From NCBI RefSeq assembly GCF_000182565.1, contig NW_015971538.1, positions 578,713 to 642,712 on the forward strand: a stretch of DNA of 64,000 nucleotides. The letters are read 5' to 3'. Positions within the stretch are counted from its first letter, which is position 1. Every line of letters starts with the position of its first letter. The notes under the pieces were generated by a model, which made no database searches, had not been told where the DNA came from, and saw only the letters and a list, made by a program, of their open reading frames with translations. The DNA is from Spizellomyces punctatus DAOM BR117. Lineage: Eukaryota; Chytridiomycota; Chytridiomycetes; Spizellomycetales; Spizellomycetaceae. Position numbers and translations under genes: made by a program. Below, one piece after another: positions 53,950 to 64,000 of the stretch.

Positions 53950-54066
53950 ACACACACACACATTCATTATAATGACATGGAATCGATATTGCTATCGGTA
54001 TCGCTCACACTCAAACTATTCATATCCATCGTCACTTGGACTATCTCATCAATCTCCATCGCCTCA
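53305..54066. repeat. GA/CT microsatellite-rich intergenic region
   Basis: Contains many GA/AG runs (near 53731, 53780, 53821) and (TC)14 at 53919-53946, followed by CACACACACACA. A further (AG)10 at 54157-54176 falls in an intron of the small neighbouring gene. The low-complexity frames on both strands are not genes. Confidence 0.8.
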
Positions 54067-54540
54067 TTAGATTCTTCTTTTTCTTTTTGTTTCAATTCTT
54101 GCATGGGTTGGGTTGGAGATATCGTACTTGTCTTTTTACAGAGCGAGGATTTACAAAGAGAGAGAGAGAGAGAGAGCGGGTGGTCAGAAGCCGAACACCT
54201 TACAAGTAAACAAACAAAAAACGTACCGGACTCGGACATCCCCCATAACATCCATAATCGATCCAGTGCAGCATAGAAGGACTAGCAGAAAGACAAAGTT
54301 GCAAGTGTTTGAAATAAAAGTGCATACAAGGAAAAAAGCTCTTTTTTGTTTCTTGAGCCGCTCTATTACGTGATGATCATTCCCCTCCATCACGCGGCCG
54401 AGCAAACAAACGAATCTCCATTCCCCAAAACCTTGCAATGCACCTCAACACTTACCTGCTTGCCAATCGGTTGTGTATCGTTTGCGTATTCGTCTTGCGT
54501 ATCAACCTCACCAGAGAGTGCGTTACTATTTGCATAAAAG
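54067..54540 (-). CDS. Small spliced hypothetical gene (5' end unresolved)
   Basis: Three short exons read in one frame through GT-AG joins. About 54525-54456 gives ANSNALSGEVDTQDEYANDT then QPIGKQ, followed by GTAAGTG. The next exon is SFYAALDRLWMLWGMSES, followed by GTACGT. The last is DKYDISNPTHARIETKRKRR then I and stop at 54067. The acidic-to-basic profile and clean splice signals suggest a real small protein (60 or more residues) with a nuclear-signal-like tail. No initiator Met is in frame within the first visible exon, so another 5' exon is expected. No family recognised. Confidence 0.45.
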
Positions 54541-54713
54541 GTACGAATTGTTTATGAGATATGAGGGAAATAACCGCTGATTATGTCATCATTCATCACA
54601 TGATGTTATCCAATCAAATCACTTGTCCACAAACTGCGCTTTTCCCATTATTAAGGGAGCTTTTCCCCCCGCATTCCCCCTTTGGCATTGCACATGAAAT
54701 CACACGATTGTCC

Positions 54714-56138
54714 ATGGCTCTAGATTCATTGTCGTCGTTGTCAGAAGAGGTAACCCCTCACCCATCCTCTCCATCTTGTACTGATGCTGATGATGCACAT
54801 GTTTTGTTGTTGACAGAAGTGTTGAGCGGTGCAGAGGTGTTGAATGTTGAGAGTTTGATTGTCGCCGCCGCCGCCGCAACAACACTGGGCGTCGACGATG
54901 CGAGTGTGCTAGGTATCGATGCCAGTCTGCTGGGTCTTGCAGAGGTATTAAAAAATGTGTTGGAGGAGAAAGAGTGGGAGATGCTCATGGACCCTTTTCG
55001 CCAGTCTCGTGGTCAACCTGTAAATGGCCCGCATGACGGGATTGAGACTGTCGACACCTCTCCGTCGCCCATGGAGGCACATGTACCCGAGGATACTCTT
55101 GAGCGTGTCGCGGGTCTGTTTCCGGGATTAGGTGCCCAGGAGGAAGAGGACGTCAATGACCTTTTCAAGGATATCTTGCAATTTGAGGGAGACCTTGATT
55201 CGACAATGGGTGTGGGGGCGGATGCCATCAATCAAGAGACAATCGTTTCCGATGGGAATGTGTCCGAGGCAAATGTGTTTGATGCAATGTTGAACGCAAC
55301 AGTGAGGGACGCCGATACAATGACAAGAGACGCGGACTGGACCGCCAACGCTGTTTCCAGTGACTTGCCAGTGGCCGAATTGCCAGTGGCCGAATTGCCA
55401 GTGGCTGGGTATACATTCGATTCCGACGGCCTTGACAACCTCCTCTCTTCTCCCATGCTCTCTCTATCAAGCGACATGTCGAGCGCCTCTGGCCTCGACT
55501 GGGCATCACCCGAGATCTCTACTGTTCCCGACACGTTCAATCTCCTCACATCCCCCACACTCTCGCTCTCCGATAATGTCTTTGATTGCGGGGGTCTCTT
55601 GACGAACGAATCCTTTTTTTCGAATGGCGACGTCCCTAGCGACACAATGCCCGAGTCGACTGGCAACATGACTACTTTGAAACCGCCTACCGAATCGACC
55701 AGTCAAATTAACACGGACGCCCTCCTCGCTGCCATCTCCACACCCCTCTCTCCCACGCCCACGGTGACGGCCCCTTTTGCCGATCCCCCGACACCCACAC
55801 CCGACGCAATAGCCTCCATCCTCGCCACGATTCTCTCCACCCCTCAGTCCGCCGACGGCCTGTACCACTGCCCCCTCCCCACCTGCGCACGAGGCTTTGT
55901 CCGCCGATACAACCTCAAGACCCATTTTGCAGCCACCCACGCATCCGTACGCAAGTTTGTTTGTCAGTACTGTTGTCGGGAGCCGTTTGCGAGACGATAT
56001 GATTTGCAAAGGCACGTGAGTAATAAGCATGGTGAGAACCCAGACCAAGAGACCAATGCGTGCGAGCATAAGCGAAAACGTGGTGCGCAAGATGATGAGC
56101 ATGATGGGAGGAAACGGAAAGCTGTATGTTGTAAATAG
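54714..56138 (+). CDS. C2H2 zinc-finger transcription factor
   Basis: Acidic activator-like N-terminus of about 375 residues with SLSSLSEEV, DDAHVLLLTEVL and a short tandem repeat (PVAELPVAELPVAG). Two adjacent C2H2 fingers then lie near the C-terminus: YHCPLPTCARGFVRRYNLKT..HFAATH and FVCQYCCREPFARRYDLQRH..HVSNKH. The RRYNLKTH / RRYDLQRH helices resemble those of fungal Cys2His2 regulators. The tail is basic (KRKRGAQDDEHDGRKRKA). The frame is open up to 54561, but that upstream part overlaps promoter-like sequence (CCAAT at 54610), so the Met at 54714 is preferred. Confidence 0.85.
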   Translation: MALDSLSSLSEEVTPHPSSPSCTDADDAHVLLLTEVLSGAEVLNVESLIVAAAAATTLGVDDASVLGIDASLLGLAEVLKNVLEEKEWEMLMDPFRQSRGQPVNGPHDGIETVDTSPSPMEAHVPEDTLERVAGLFPGLGAQEEEDVNDLFKDILQFEGDLDSTMGVGADAINQETIVSDGNVSEANVFDAMLNATVRDADTMTRDADWTANAVSSDLPVAELPVAELPVAGYTFDSDGLDNLLSSPMLSLSSDMSSASGLDWASPEISTVPDTFNLLTSPTLSLSDNVFDCGGLLTNESFFSNGDVPSDTMPESTGNMTTLKPPTESTSQINTDALLAAISTPLSPTPTVTAPFADPPTPTPDAIASILATILSTPQSADGLYHCPLPTCARGFVRRYNLKTHFAATHASVRKFVCQYCCREPFARRYDLQRHVSNKHGENPDQETNACEHKRKRGAQDDEHDGRKRKAVCCK

Positions 56139-56254
56139 AAAATTGTAGTAATGGATTGCGAATCTCTTTAATTGGATTCCACAAAAAGAAATATAAAGTT
56201 GTCGTCGTTGTTGATCTCTATACACACGGTTTATACAAGGTCTGCCCCCCACCT

Positions 56255-58598
56255 TTATGAATCCATCTCTGTCACCCACCCCACCTTCAACTCCACTTTT
56301 CGAACCTGACACTCTACCAAAGCCCTCACCAAAATCTCCACCTCCTTTTCCTCATACTCTGCACACTGTTTCGCGGATTGAACTGCCGCTTCCAGCGCAG
56401 CATCCACCATGACATCCACCTCAATCTTTTCCGTATTCAAAACACTCAGAGCAGCTTTTGCTGCACACGCCGCAACACCAGGACTCACCACCTGTTCCAA
56501 CACCCCTAAAAGCACCAAAACGGGATTCCCAACATCCCTGAACCACCCCCTCCCATCATCATCAACCATTCTCAACCCCTCCAAAAAACACTCTTGAACA
56601 CTCTTTCCAACTTTTTTGGAAACACTTTCCCAAGACTCGATTCCATCCATTCCATCCAACACTAGACTACGATCCATATCCGTCCATTCCCCCCTCGCCA
56701 AAAGTCTATCTCCAGCAACACGGACAAAATCCTTACTCGACACATCAAACGGGTATTTACCCATCAAGTAACAGTCTTCACAGAATAGAACATGTGGTGG
56801 GTGAACCAGCATGTATGTACACAACTCTGTTTGACATGTATGGCAAGTACGTGATGGATGGTGTGTTGTATGTGGTGTATATACGGTCGTATCGGTATCC
56901 AAAAGGGGTTGGAATCCAGCGTATAGGCGAGTTAGACCGGTAGGTTCTCCTTGTCGAACCCTGGAATGGATTAACCCCCAATACCCCAAAAACCGATGCA
57001 CGGGACAAATATCTAATACAGGTACACCTAACCGCTCACTGCATTCCGCAATGGGTAGATACCGATCCATGCGGCGTGTATAGGCTGTTATGATCCCGTT
57101 TCGAATGGTTTTGTATTCGGTTGGACGGGTCCGGAAGGTGGGGAGGGCGTCATATTCGATTGGGTGGATACTTTCCATGGAGAACCAGGGGGCGTTGGGG
57201 TGATGGAGGATGGTCCATGTCGCAAGATCCGTTGGAGAGGTCTCGGTAGTGAAATCCCATTGTTGGGCGGGTGTGGCGGTTTGAGAGAGTAATGTACCAG
57301 ATGGCATGCACGGTTGGATCGTTTGGGAAATGTTTGAAAGGATACCGTTTGGTATGGGTTCGTATTCGTATTTTTTGGCGCGGATGCCTTTTCGGTCTAG
57401 ATCTATTGGAGTTGTGATGGGGATTGGGAGGGCTTTGGGTGTTGGTTCAAGAGGTGTGTTGGGAGTGGGCTTGGGGGGTTGGTTGTCTTGGCCGTCCATG
57501 TCGCCTTCAATGGATACATCGGACATGTCGTCTTCTTCTTCGTCTTCGATTTCCTCTTCTTCTTCTTCTTCTTCTTCTTCATCATCATCGTCGTCGTCAT
57601 CCTCTTCGTCGTCATCTTCGTCGTCATCTTCTTCATCTTCTTGGTCATCGTCTTCGCCGTCATCAGGTGGCTCCGGATTCTCAGCTTCATAATCTTCTTC
57701 ATTCTACACATATTGGAATCTATCAACAAAAACCCACCACCACCAAAACATTAAACATTCGTAACAAACCATCCACTCATTATTCGCGACACTATCCCTC
57801 AACCACCGGACCGATAACCGCCAAGGTCCCTGATGTTCAGGCGCCGGCTCAGGATCCAAATAATCTCCTGAACTCTCTGGCATCCATACATCGGCTGAAT
57901 CGGGTTTATACCAATAATGCAATAACACGTATCCATTGCGTTTTTCGAGGGTTCGGTACCATTCTTGTTCGGTGGTTGTTGCTGCTGTTTCGTGTTCGGG
58001 GGATTCTTGGAGGATGTGTGTTACGGATGGTGTCATGTAGGGTACAATAGTGGCTACCAAAACACAAAACACCCAGAAAGATATTGTAAATGTTATCGAG
58101 AAAAACTATTGTATACGCATATTTAAAATGGTCATTACCTTGAACCAACGGCGCCAATTCCACCAATTCCTCCCTAACATCCTCCCCCAAAGACTTTCCA
58201 AAAGCAATACAAGGATACTTTACAAACCCCTCACGCACCAAGCCTTCCACAATAACCCTCAACAACCCAATATAAGTATCCCGTTTCGTAGGGTTCTCCA
58301 AATCCCATCGCTTGACTCCATGATCCATCCGCCACGTAAATGCAATCTTGAGTACAGTATACAATGCCCCATCGAGATTAAAATCCTTGAAGAGTTTATG
58401 TGGGATCCGGACGAATGGACGGGTTTTGTTGGGGGACCCGAGAACAGCGTGTTGGAATCCGACGAGTTTTTCAGTGAATTTCGCGAGTTCTTTTGCGGTA
58501 TGGTCTATGGTGATGCTGAGGGAGAGTTTGGAGCGGAGGGGTTCGAATTGGGCGATAATGTCGGGTTGGCGGTAATATGCATACTTTGATGAAGCCAT
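56255..58598 (-). CDS. SWI3: SWI3/RSC8/SMARCC chromatin-remodelling subunit
   Basis: Core scaffold of SWI/SNF-family remodelers. Exon 1 (from 58598) reads MASSKYAYYRQPDIIAQFEP, then IPHKLFKDFNLDGALYTVLK and DLENPTKRDTYIGLLRVIVE: the N-terminal BRCT/chromo-like region of SMARCC proteins. Exon 2 has WYKPDSADVWMP and PWRLSVRWLRDSVANNEWM, joined to NEEDYEAENPEPPDD. A very acidic run (57535-57660) follows. The SWIRM domain is WFSMESIHPIEYDALPTF then EYKTIRNGIITAYTRRMDRY. A ZZ-like finger is CHTCQTELC..FCEDCYLMGKYP, and SANT is DRLLARGEWTDMDRSLVLDG. A C-terminal coiled coil closes the protein at 56255. Domain order is complete. Confidence 0.94.
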
Positions 58599-58830
58599 TC
58601 AATGGGGGAAGGCTGTGATCTCTTACAAGTCGATATAGCGTTGCATCTACTGTAATGACCGACACCAACTCACACACGCCTAACGCTTAGTCACGTGTCT
58701 AATCGTTGCTACAGCAACAAGGAACGCTTGCCATTGCCAGTGGCCATTGACACTGTCACATCCACCACTCAGATCACCACCAGATCACCACAACCTCCAT
58801 CCACCCTTTACACAACATTTCTCTTCCAAC

Positions 58831-59926
58831 ATGGTACGTTTTTCATTTCCCATTCTCATATCCATTACACTCTAAAAAACTAACCACACCCCAAGGCCCG
58901 AAATGAAGAAAAAGCCCAATCCATGCTCTACCGCTTCCGAGAAGCCCAAGCCGCCGAACTAGGGTTCAAAAAGTCCGAAAAAAGACCCTACCTAGCTTCT
59001 GAAGTACATGTCCTCAAAGACGCTGAAAAATGGCGTCAACAAATCATTCGAGAGATTTCAAAAAAAGTGTCAAAGATTCAGGATTGTATGTTGTGTTTTT
59101 TTCGCTCTATCCATGTTGGCGTATTGGATTTTTTTTATTGATTGATGTATGGGATTTGGATTTTTAGCGGGGTTGACGGATTACCAAGTCCGAGACCTAA
59201 ACGACGAAATCAATAAACTGATTCGAGAGAAACGACATTGGGAGTATCGGATTCGAGAATTGGGTGGACCCGATTACAAAGTCCGTTTATCCACTTCCCT
59301 CAAGACCGTTTGAACGGGTTCACTTATGCTTTTCTTTTGTAGAGAATGGGACCAAAGTTGCTTGATCAGGAAGGAAAAGAAGTTCCTGGGAATAGAGGAT
59401 ACAAGTACGTATATATCAATAACTCGTGTTTGCTACAATGGTTTATTGTTTTAATTGTATCATAAAGGTATTTTGGTCGTGCAAAGGATTTACCGGGTGT
59501 AAGAGAACTCTTTGAACAAGAAGGTATCCATTCTACATTTTATCTTTTCGTAACAATGGCGTTTTCTAATGTCCTTTGTAGTCCCTGAAGCCCCCAAACC
59601 GACCCGACAAGACCTATCCCGACGAGTCGACGCTGATTATTACGGATACAGAGACGAAGAGGATGGGATATTACTTGAATATGAAGCAGAGATATCCAGA
59701 CGGGGTATGTCACAAAAAAACCCCCCGCACCTTACTCATACACTAATTTTTCTTTTTATTAGAACTTGGACAAGTGATGGATACACCACTAACGGATTTC
59801 GTAGCGCATGTTCCCGTCCCATCCCAAAAAGATGTGGAAGCTTGGCTTGTTCGACGACGACAACAGGAATTGGCGGATCGGTTCTTGTCTGATGAACATT
59901 CACTGAGTAAACAAGTCACATCATGA
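58831..59926 (+). CDS. ISY1: Isy1 pre-mRNA splicing factor
   Basis: Component of the Prp19/catalytic spliceosome. Exon 1 consists of the ATG alone (58831-58833); the intron 58834-58895 leads to [20 protein letters not shown]. Then [36 protein letters not shown], next exon [28 protein letters not shown], then [39 protein letters not shown], and the Isy1 tail [20 protein letters not shown]. The end is [20 protein letters not shown] ... KQVTS at 59926. Conservation with human ISY1 (MARNAEKAMTALARFRQAQ) fixes the unusual first exon. About six introns. Divergent from SWI3. Confidence 0.96.
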
Positions 59927-60084
59927 GAACCGTTCAATGTCTTTTTTTTGTATTATACTATTTGTTGTAATAAAGAAAATGTATATCACATGAAGAAAGA
60001 AACCAATGAAAACCCCCCAAAAAAACCCCCACTTGGAAAAGCCAATAAAGGGTATCTATACAAAAAAAAAAAAAAAAACACTTT

Positions 60085-61365
60085 TCAAACCATTGTCCGC
60101 AACCGTTTCGTAGCAGGCGGCGATACTTGGACTATATCCCCCGAATACTCATCATACTCTTCATACGCAGACTCTGTCTCCGATTGCAACCCATGATCCT
60201 CTACAAGAGGCGGTGACGACCTGTTATGAATGTGTCGATCGATGGAAGGCAGTGGATTGGGTTTTGTATCTTGTGGTGAAATCTTTGCTACCTCGGCCTG
60301 TAATATATCCACTATAAAAAAAACCATACATTAATAAATGACGTAAAAAACAAGCATTATGCATAATGCTTTTTACCATCGAATTTCCGTTTTCGAGAGG
60401 TATTATCCCCATCTTCTCTATATATCGATGCCAAAAATGATGTAATATTGGTAATGACTTGATGGTGTTTACTCTGTAATAGCCGGCAAGCGACGGTTTC
60501 GGACCAGAGAAGGTTATACGATTCGTGGACTTTGGCTCTACATTGCATATATGAATATCCCAAAAACGGTTGAAAAAGATGTGTGGGGGGTACATTACAA
60601 TTTTTCTTCCAGTTCCAGTACTTTGTTTGTTAATTGCTCGATACGCTCGTCTTTGGATATAGTTAGGTTCGCGGCGGCTTGGGCGCGTTGTTGTTGGGTC
60701 ATTTTGGAGCTTTTGCGTTTGATGTTTTGTAAGAGTTCTACTTGGCCTCGACGAAAATCGGGGTGCTATTATTACGGTTAATTGCTACTTTTTTCGTCGA
60801 GTTTTTTAGAGTGGTTTTGTGCGTACCTTGAATTCCCATGTTTCCGATGAATTACCGTGGTACATGTCGTTAATCTTGTGAAAACCGTACATGTTAAGTT
60901 GTCGAACAAAACTTGCAAACTATAGCAACATGCGTGAGTAAGGTTTCGTTTTTTTAAAAAAACTTGGAATGCTCGGGTATAGTACATTGTTGTGCTTAAA
61001 GTATTGGGGTAAAACCGTTTTTGAAAAATCTAAAGCCATATAAAATAATGAGTATGATTTGCCCGTGATGTCGCATCGCCAACGTCGGTCGAAAACAATA
61101 ACCCCTCCCACAACAACAAACTGAACATACCGGTAATGTTATTTACGATAAAATACGTGCCAGTCGGGTCCCAGCAAATAAGATGCTGAACGGAAGAATC
61201 TTCCAACATTCTGATCACACAATGAACATTGTCAGAACCCCACACAAGACACCAAAGTGTACATTCCACTTATACTTGCGAGTAAAGTTTGTTGATAAAG
61301 GCTGCTTGGGAGGAATTCCCTGCACCCGCGTCAGGTTTCTTGTCCGTCGGCGTCATTCGCTCCAT
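60085..61365 (-). CDS. Heat-shock-factor-domain transcription factor
   Basis: HSF/Skn7-class DNA-binding protein. Exon 1 (from 61365) reads MERMTPTDKKPDAGAGNSSQ AAFINKLYS. A GC-AG intron (61211-61279) joins MLEDSSVQHLICWDPTGTYF, then IVNNITG, FSKTVLPQYFKHNN, and FASFVRQLNMYGFHKINDMY, WEFKHPDFRRGQVELLQNIK. This is the full HSF domain, including the recognition helix SFVRQLNMYGFHK. A leucine-zipper-like coil follows (SKDERIEQLTNKVLELEEKL), then a segment with SYNLLWSETVACRLLQSKHH and a Ser/Glu-rich tail ending PPATKRLRTMV (basic). There is no receiver domain, so it is not Skn7. Eight or so introns. Confidence 0.9.
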
Positions 61366-61821
61366 GATCGGCCGTTTGTTTTTCCAAAAAAAGCTGGCAC
61401 AAAGGACTAGAGGTTTGAAACTATTCCAAGTATGTTGAACCAAAGGGGTAGAATGGCGACGATGCCCTTTTAGAAACCGTGCTCAAAGCATGCGTTGAAA
61501 AAGAACGATCCAATGCAATGTAACAAGAAATCTGTTAAAACCCAAAACTCTTAAAATTCACGCTTCTAGAAATTTCGTAAACGTCCAGAAAACAATACGG
61601 GCGGACACAAAGCCCTATTGCATAAGCAAAGTCATGTGAATCGCGGTATGAATGAATGGGAAATGCGCGGCGGTCCAAAACCGTGTTGTGTTGCCCTGGG
61701 TTGGACTTAATAACCCCCAGATTTCTGATCGTTCAACAACAGGAAGGGATTGCTTTTTTTTTGTTCTTGTTGGTTTCCCAGTTACGTTTTTGACAAACGG
61801 TGGGTTCTTTTTGTTACTACT
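61366..61821. promoter_or_regulatory. Divergent promoter between the HSF-domain gene and the WW-MyTH4 gene
   Basis: 456 bp between two start codons, without a supported gene. It carries a three-unit heat-shock-element match at 61564-61576. Confidence 0.6.
61564..61576. promoter_or_regulatory. Three-unit heat shock element
   Basis: TTCTAGAAATTTC: three alternating NTTCN/NGAAN units in perfect phase, 199 bp upstream of the HSF-domain start codon and 246 bp upstream of the WW-MyTH4 gene. It matches the trimer site bound by HSF proteins. Confidence 0.6.
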
Positions 61822-64000
61822 ATGGCTACTGCCACGACAAGGTGTGTTTACTCGGTACAGCCCACTATTCTGGCGTTTGCTCAACCTTTAACCGCTAGAG
61901 TTTCGGGAGCGGGATACCCAGGCGCCGAAGATGTCTTTGTAGAAATAACGGACCCTCAAACTGGCAAGACATTTTTTGCCAACATTGCGACGGGGGAATG
62001 TTGTTGGGAACGACCGAGACATGCTCGTGTGTGCGTATTTTTGTCGCTTTACCGAGCGTTATGAGATTATGGGGACTTAAGAGGGTGATTTGTGAGATGA
62101 AACGTTGGAACCAGGTCATTAATTCGTAAAATTGTTTTCCTGATCGTTTGCAGGAAGCCAAAGGATGAATCGGGTATCGAGTGGTGGGAACTCTTTGATG
62201 ATCATCACAAGTTGGTATGTGGAACATTTGCGTTTAGGATACGTCATGGTGTGAGGTATCTAAAATGGAAAAAAAACGACAGCCCTATTACTACAATACC
62301 AAGACGGGAGAAACGGAATGGCTTCGACCGACTGTGGGGACAATCATCCCAGTATGTGTCTTGATCGTGTTTATGGAATGGAACATTATGCTTATGTTTT
62401 TTTGAATGTGTGAAACAGCTGACAGCTATACAGGTATGTAGAGTACCCTCGTTCATTTGCATGTCGTAAACGAAATAGAATAATATCTTTGACGATGCAC
62501 TGTCAACAGAACTCTTCCATCGGAAAGCGCGTTTCCGTTCTCGTACAACAAGCTTCCATCGCCAATTCTTTTGCTGGCACGTCCTTGTTGGGTGCTGCAT
62601 CACTGGCTGCCGATAGCCCTATGCGCTACATGTCAAATTCACCGCCCCAGCGATCCATACCCGAGGAAGTAGGTCATCCTCCTGTCCCTTCCCAAAACAC
62701 CTCCTTGCTCATTCTTTCCATGCAGCCTGTATACCCCAGGCCAACAACCCGCTCAGGCTCCCATCCAGATATCAGTACGACCCAGCAATACTCTCCGCTC
62801 GCCTCACCGAATATGAGACAAAGCAACTCGTCAAAGAATTTGTCTCAGTCACCTCCTATATCGGCTAGCGGGAATCGCACATCGCTTACTCAGTCATCTT
62901 CCATGCATAGTCTTCGTGATGCGGCAGCAAGGGCGCGTACCTATGGGATTAGTACACCGGTTTTGAACCCAGGTACGTGCACTCTGTGTTTGTTTCGGTC
63001 GATGAACGTGCGCATTCTGAGCCTTTCTGTGACTATTAGAAGCAGCAGCATCAATGAGTCCATTGAATAGTCCAATAAATGCAAAGATACAATCCAGTCC
63101 CGAGCTACAATCTCCTATCAATGAGTCCGTGATCTTGGTTCATTTGAATCCGCAGTCCGATAGCTAACACTCTCTGTCACAGGGGAAAAGCCCTCCCAAA
63201 AGACTTGAAAGCGCAACTAAGCCAGTTTCGGATAGAAGGATTTGCGACAAAGTACTTTTCAGAACATAGAAAGGGAATATTTTTCCGACGAAGAGTCCCT
63301 GTTGAAAAGATGTTGGTGTACCAAAAGGTTTGTTCCAAATGTAGTATGTGCCATGGTTCCTTATCTAACAAAACATTGCAGGAGCCTCTGAAAGCCCCAT
63401 TAATGGTCTTGAACAAGGACTTGCACAAGGATGCACTAAAATGCTTCAAGCTCATACAAAAAATAATGAAATCCGACCCTGCCGCTGCGGTAACAGATAC
63501 ACATACACTACTGGAAAAAGGGATTGCCCATGGTGGCCTTCGAGATGAGATTTACGTGCAGATCTGCAAGGTATGTTTGTCCCCATCTTTTGTATCCTAT
63601 TTTACAAAGGTCCTTGACCAACTTTTGATATCAGCAATTGAAAAACAATCCCGATGGGTAGGTGTGTGCATTTTCGAGTCTAGGCGGATAACCCCGCTCC
63701 AAGGCACCTCTAACCAACCGAGTGAACGCAGAGAAAGCGTATACAGAGGCTGGATACTCATCTCAGTAGTCACCATCGCCTTTCCTCCTTCCAAAAACTT
63801 TGAAGATTACCTCAAAAACTTTGTTCAACAGCATCAAGGAAGCACGGCTGGAAAAGTCGCCATGGTCGTGCAACACTGTTGGAAAAAGCTGTTAAGAATC
63901 TGTAAAACGGGGCCACGCGGGAAAACCCCCACCACGGCCGAAATCCAACGGGCTCAGGTTCAGTGTTTTATGAAACTCCAATTTGTGTTTCGCTAATTCC
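61822..64000 (+). CDS. WW-MyTH4 protein, likely RhoGAP39/Vilse-type (3' end cut by window)
   Basis: Starts at 61822 (MATATTRCVYSVQPTILAFA). The first WW-like module reads VFVEITDPQTGKTFFANIAT then GECCWERP; a second covers SGIEWWELFDDHHKL PYYYNTKTGETEWLRP. A Ser/Pro-rich linker of about 200 residues follows (SIANSFAGTSLLGAASLAAD ... TSLTQSSSMHSLRDAAARAR). Then the MyTH4 domain: APLMVLNKDLHKDALKCFKL, LLEKGIAHGGLRDEIYVQIC, SVYRGWILISVVTIAFPPSK and FEDYLKNFVQQHQGS. In animal ARHGAP39/Vilse and fungal relatives a RhoGAP domain comes next; here the window ends first, so that part is expectation, not observation. Many small introns. Confidence 0.87.

Noticed and set aside
55506-56312. Minus-strand frame of 268 aa opposite the zinc-finger gene
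   Set aside because: No conserved motif; the plus strand carries two intact C2H2 fingers there.
57479-57754. Plus-strand hydrophobic frame of many Phe and Val residues
   Set aside because: Antisense of the acidic GAA/GAC codon run in SWI3.
1-64000. tRNA genes, rRNA, CRISPR arrays, biosynthetic gene cluster
   Set aside because: Looked for T-loop/B-box matches, regularly spaced repeats and large multidomain synthases; GGTTCGA matches (such as 10666 and 18280) fall inside coding genes and lack the rest of a tRNA.

Overview
This window is nuclear DNA of a fungus. It has short GT-AG introns (mostly 45-110 nt), densely packed genes in divergent and convergent pairs, and typical fungal housekeeping proteins (adenylosuccinate lyase, Sec61 alpha, H2A, Sam50, NatB catalytic subunit, Isy1, Swi3). 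Several genes have an animal-like form: a bromodomain-containing BRPF/Nto1, a LAMTOR1-like Ragulator subunit, an OS-9/Yos9 lectin, and a WW-MyTH4 RhoGAP-type protein. I infer an early-diverging fungus, most likely chytrid-like. This is inference, because no rRNA or other taxonomic marker is present.

Layout. 1-36 kb is gene-dense: BRPF/Nto1 (-, cut by the left edge), a PPR protein (+), MHF1/CENP-S (-, small and heavily split by introns), a lipid kinase (+), an LRR protein (-), LAMTOR1 (-), ADE13 (+), OS-9 (-), a small two-helix OCIA-like membrane protein (+), SEC61 alpha (-) divergent from histone H2A (+), SAM50 (+), NAA20 (-), a calcineurin-like phosphoesterase (+), two low-complexity proteins (-), an alpha/beta hydrolase (+), a mitochondrial SPFH protein (-) and a coiled-coil CxxC protein (-). 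36-39.4 kb is gene-poor and repeat-rich, with a decayed coding repeat array. 39.4-44.2 kb carries an SH3 protein, cyclophilin H and a WD40 protein.

44.4-51.6 kb is the most unusual part. It holds a tandem cluster of four putative secreted-protein genes that share a signal-peptide exon of exactly 49 nt, always followed by a phase-1 intron. Their mature parts differ: one is a very short relic, two are built of roughly 22-residue RPDDG repeats, and one is built of duplicated phase-1 exons rich in Ala, Pro and Lys. Segmental duplications and a Tc1/mariner transposase relic lie among them.

52-64 kb returns to ordinary genes: a Gfo/Idh/MocA oxidoreductase (-), GA/CT microsatellites with a small spliced gene (-), a C2H2 factor (+), SWI3/SMARCC (-), ISY1 (+), an HSF-domain factor (-) with a heat-shock-element match upstream, and a WW-MyTH4 protein (+) cut by the right edge.

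Themes: chromatin (BRPF, SWI3, H2A, MHF1), splicing (ISY1, cyclophilin H), secretory pathway and ER quality control (Sec61, OS-9), and mitochondria (Sam50, PPR, SPFH). No tRNA, rRNA or CRISPR was seen. Exon joins quoted here were made by eye from splice-site and reading-frame logic plus family conservation.
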